This document shows, piece after piece, positions 6,567 to 7,682 of a stretch of DNA of 7,682 nt. A program made the position numbers and the translations under genes. The notes beneath the pieces are model-generated. The model saw only the letters and a list, made by a program, of their open reading frames with translations, did no database searches and had not been told where the DNA came from. The stretch is from Alphaproteobacteria bacterium (lineage in GTDB: Bacteria > Pseudomonadota > Alphaproteobacteria > MED-G09), in contig JABHUT010000031.1 of NCBI GenBank assembly GCA_018658685.1, positions 1-7,682 of the forward strand. The letters are read 5' to 3'. Each line of letters opens with the position of its first letter. Positions within the stretch are counted from its first letter, which is position 1.

Positions 6567-6594
6567 ATTATAATTGAATCTTTCATCTACACAA
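6567..6594 (-). promoter_or_regulatory. Candidate promoter of the ABC ATPase
   Basis: Read on the minus strand, TTGTGT (6594-6589) is followed after 16 bases by a perfect -10, TATAAT (6572-6567). Transcription would begin near 6560, giving a leader of roughly 18 bases. The -35 matches only in its first three bases. The -10 overlaps the plus-strand -10 proposed for polA. Confidence 0.4.
6569..6574 (+). promoter_or_regulatory. Candidate -10 element of the polA promoter
   Basis: A perfect TATAAT lies at 6569-6574, with start expected near 6581 and a leader of about 44 bases before the polA ATG. No convincing -35 is present 16-18 bases upstream, so I claim only the -10. Because ATTATAAT reads as TATAAT on both strands, it may serve either direction or both. 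Confidence 0.45.
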
Positions 6595-6624
6595 ACTAAG
6601 TGCAATAGTAAAAATATAAAACAA

Positions 6625-7682
6625 ATGAAGAATAATCAGAAACATATATATCTTGTAGATGGTTCTACATATATTTTTAGAGCTTATCATGCTCTCCCAC
6701 CCTTAACGAGAAAATCGGATGGATTCCCAGTAGGTGCAATATCTGGTTTTTGTAATATGCTTGATAAACTTATACGAGATGAAAAACAAAAAAATAACTT
6801 AACACATCTTTTAGTGGTCTTTGATGCCTCAGGAAAAACATTTCGCAATGAAATATATCCTGAGTATAAGGCTAACAGGTCTTCTCCTCCAGAAGATCTA
6901 ATTCCTCAATTTCCTGTTATTAGAGAAGCAACCAATGCATTTAATGTTCCCCACGTTGAACTATTGGGGTATGAAGCTGATGACCTCATAGCAAGTTATA
7001 CTAAATCAGCTCTTTCAAAAGGCATGCAGGTCACCATTGTTTCATCAGACAAAGATCTGATGCAATTAGTAGGTGACGGTGCAAGTATGTTAGATACGAT
7101 GAAAAATCGTATAATCAAAGATAATGAAGTTATTGAGAAATTTGGTGTGAAGCCAAATAGAGTTATTGATGTTCAATCATTAGCAGGAGATTCAATTGAT
7201 AATGTTCCCGGTGTTCCTGGTATAGGAATTAAAACAGCTGCTCTCCTAATAAATGAGTATGGTGATCTAGATAAATTAATCGAGAATGCCTCACAAATTA
7301 AACAAACAAAAAGAAGGGAAAGTATTATAGAATTTGCAGAACAAGCCAGGATAAGCAGAGAATTAGTGACACTAAAGGATGATATAGAGCTACCAATACC
7401 TATTGATGATATAGAAATTCAATCTATAGAGCCCCATAAGCTAATTTCTTTCTTAAAGGCAATGGAGTTCAAAACATTAACCGAAAAGAAAGCTAAAGAA
7501 TTTAATATTTACCCTGATGAGGTAGTTTCTCAAAAATTAGAGCTTAATTTCAATCCCAAGGAAGATACTGGTGAAGTTCAAAAAAATGAGGAAGATATTA
7601 AGAAATTTGAATATGAGAAATATTCTACTATTCAAAGTCTTGAAGAACTAAACAAATGGAAAGAAAAAATTTCAGAAAAAGG
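6625..7682 (+). CDS. polA: DNA polymerase I, N-terminal part (5'-3' exonuclease domain), truncated by window end
   Basis: The visible 352 codons hold the complete 5'-nuclease domain of Pol I, which removes RNA primers and flaps during Okazaki-fragment maturation and repair. Metal-binding acidic residues are all present: Asp12 (LVDGS), Asp67 (VFDAS), Glu118/Asp120 (GYEADD), Asp142/Asp144 (SSDKD), Asp189 and Asp192 (AGDSIDN). The helix-three-turn-helix DNA-binding motif GVPGIGIKTA lies at 196-205. The RNEIYPEYKANR segment (74-85) supplies conserved basic residues. From about residue 325 the 3'-5' exonuclease domain appears to begin; that domain and the polymerase domain lie beyond the window. 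The ATG at 6625 puts LVDGS at the usual distance from the N-terminus. No Shine-Dalgarno sequence is visible before it; the upstream frame offers only a TTG at 6574, inside the -10 element. Wording in LPPLTRKSDG and GFCNML is alphaproteobacterial in flavour. Identification is secure. Confidence 0.97.
   Translation, partial: MKNNQKHIYLVDGSTYIFRAYHALPPLTRKSDGFPVGAISGFCNMLDKLIRDEKQKNNLTHLLVVFDASGKTFRNEIYPEYKANRSSPPEDLIPQFPVIREATNAFNVPHVELLGYEADDLIASYTKSALSKGMQVTIVSSDKDLMQLVGDGASMLDTMKNRIIKDNEVIEKFGVKPNRVIDVQSLAGDSIDNVPGVPGIGIKTAALLINEYGDLDKLIENASQIKQTKRRESIIEFAEQARISRELVTLKDDIELPIPIDDIEIQSIEPHKLISFLKAMEFKTLTEKKAKEFNIYPDEVVSQKLELNFNPKEDTGEVQKNEEDIKKFEYEKYSTIQSLEELNKWKEKISEK

Noticed and set aside
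6298..6573. Plus-strand ORF of 91 codons overlapping the ABC ATPase start
   Set aside because: It is antisense to the Walker A region of a clear ABC gene and ends in the promoter gap; a frame shadow.
6574..6576. TTG as an earlier polA start
   Set aside because: It lies in the candidate -10 element, lacks a ribosome-binding site and would add residues not expected before LVDGS.

Overview
The window is AT-rich (roughly a third G+C by eye) and comes from a Gram-negative bacterium, since it holds two large TonB-dependent outer-membrane receptors. The PolA N-terminus (wording around LPPLTRKSDG and GFCNML) and the ABC ATPase resemble alphaproteobacterial versions, so an AT-rich, perhaps marine or streamlined, alphaproteobacterium is my best guess. 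An AT-rich, receptor-rich gammaproteobacterium of the SAR86 kind cannot be excluded from sequence alone.

Layout: (1) 1-2214 (+), the 3' part of a TonB-dependent receptor gene whose start lies outside the window, closed by a clean intrinsic terminator at 2237-2265. (2) 2215-2623, a 409-base gap with no large gene but much structure: a 13-base direct repeat, an AAT microsatellite, a stem-loop, a Shine-Dalgarno-like site with a 19-codon ORF, a second terminator-like hairpin with a T-run, a 10-base inverted repeat spanning that hairpin, and a candidate promoter. (3) 2624-5539 (+), a complete 971-residue TonB-dependent receptor with signal peptide, TonB box, plug and barrel. (4) 5563-5592, a terminator in the short gap where this gene converges with the next. 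(5) 5595-6542 (-), an ABC-2-type exporter ATPase with all motifs but no permease beside it. (6) 6543-6624, a compact divergent promoter region. (7) 6625-7682 (+), the 5' part of polA (DNA polymerase I), running off the window end.

The two receptors are separate transcription units on one strand, each with its own terminator. Nothing here (no FecI/FecR pair, periplasmic binding protein, inner-membrane importer or catabolic gene) identifies their ligands. Both carry unusually hydrophobic Ala/Gly/Leu-rich insertions in predicted surface loops. The ATPase and polA are divergent and not obviously linked in function to the receptors.

The least ordinary item is the gap before the second receptor. 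A short ORF with a G-rich ribosome-binding-like site runs into the left arm of a terminator-like hairpin, upstream of the receptor gene. This could be a transcription attenuator, a small RNA, or the relic of a deleted receptor gene; the sequence cannot decide between them.
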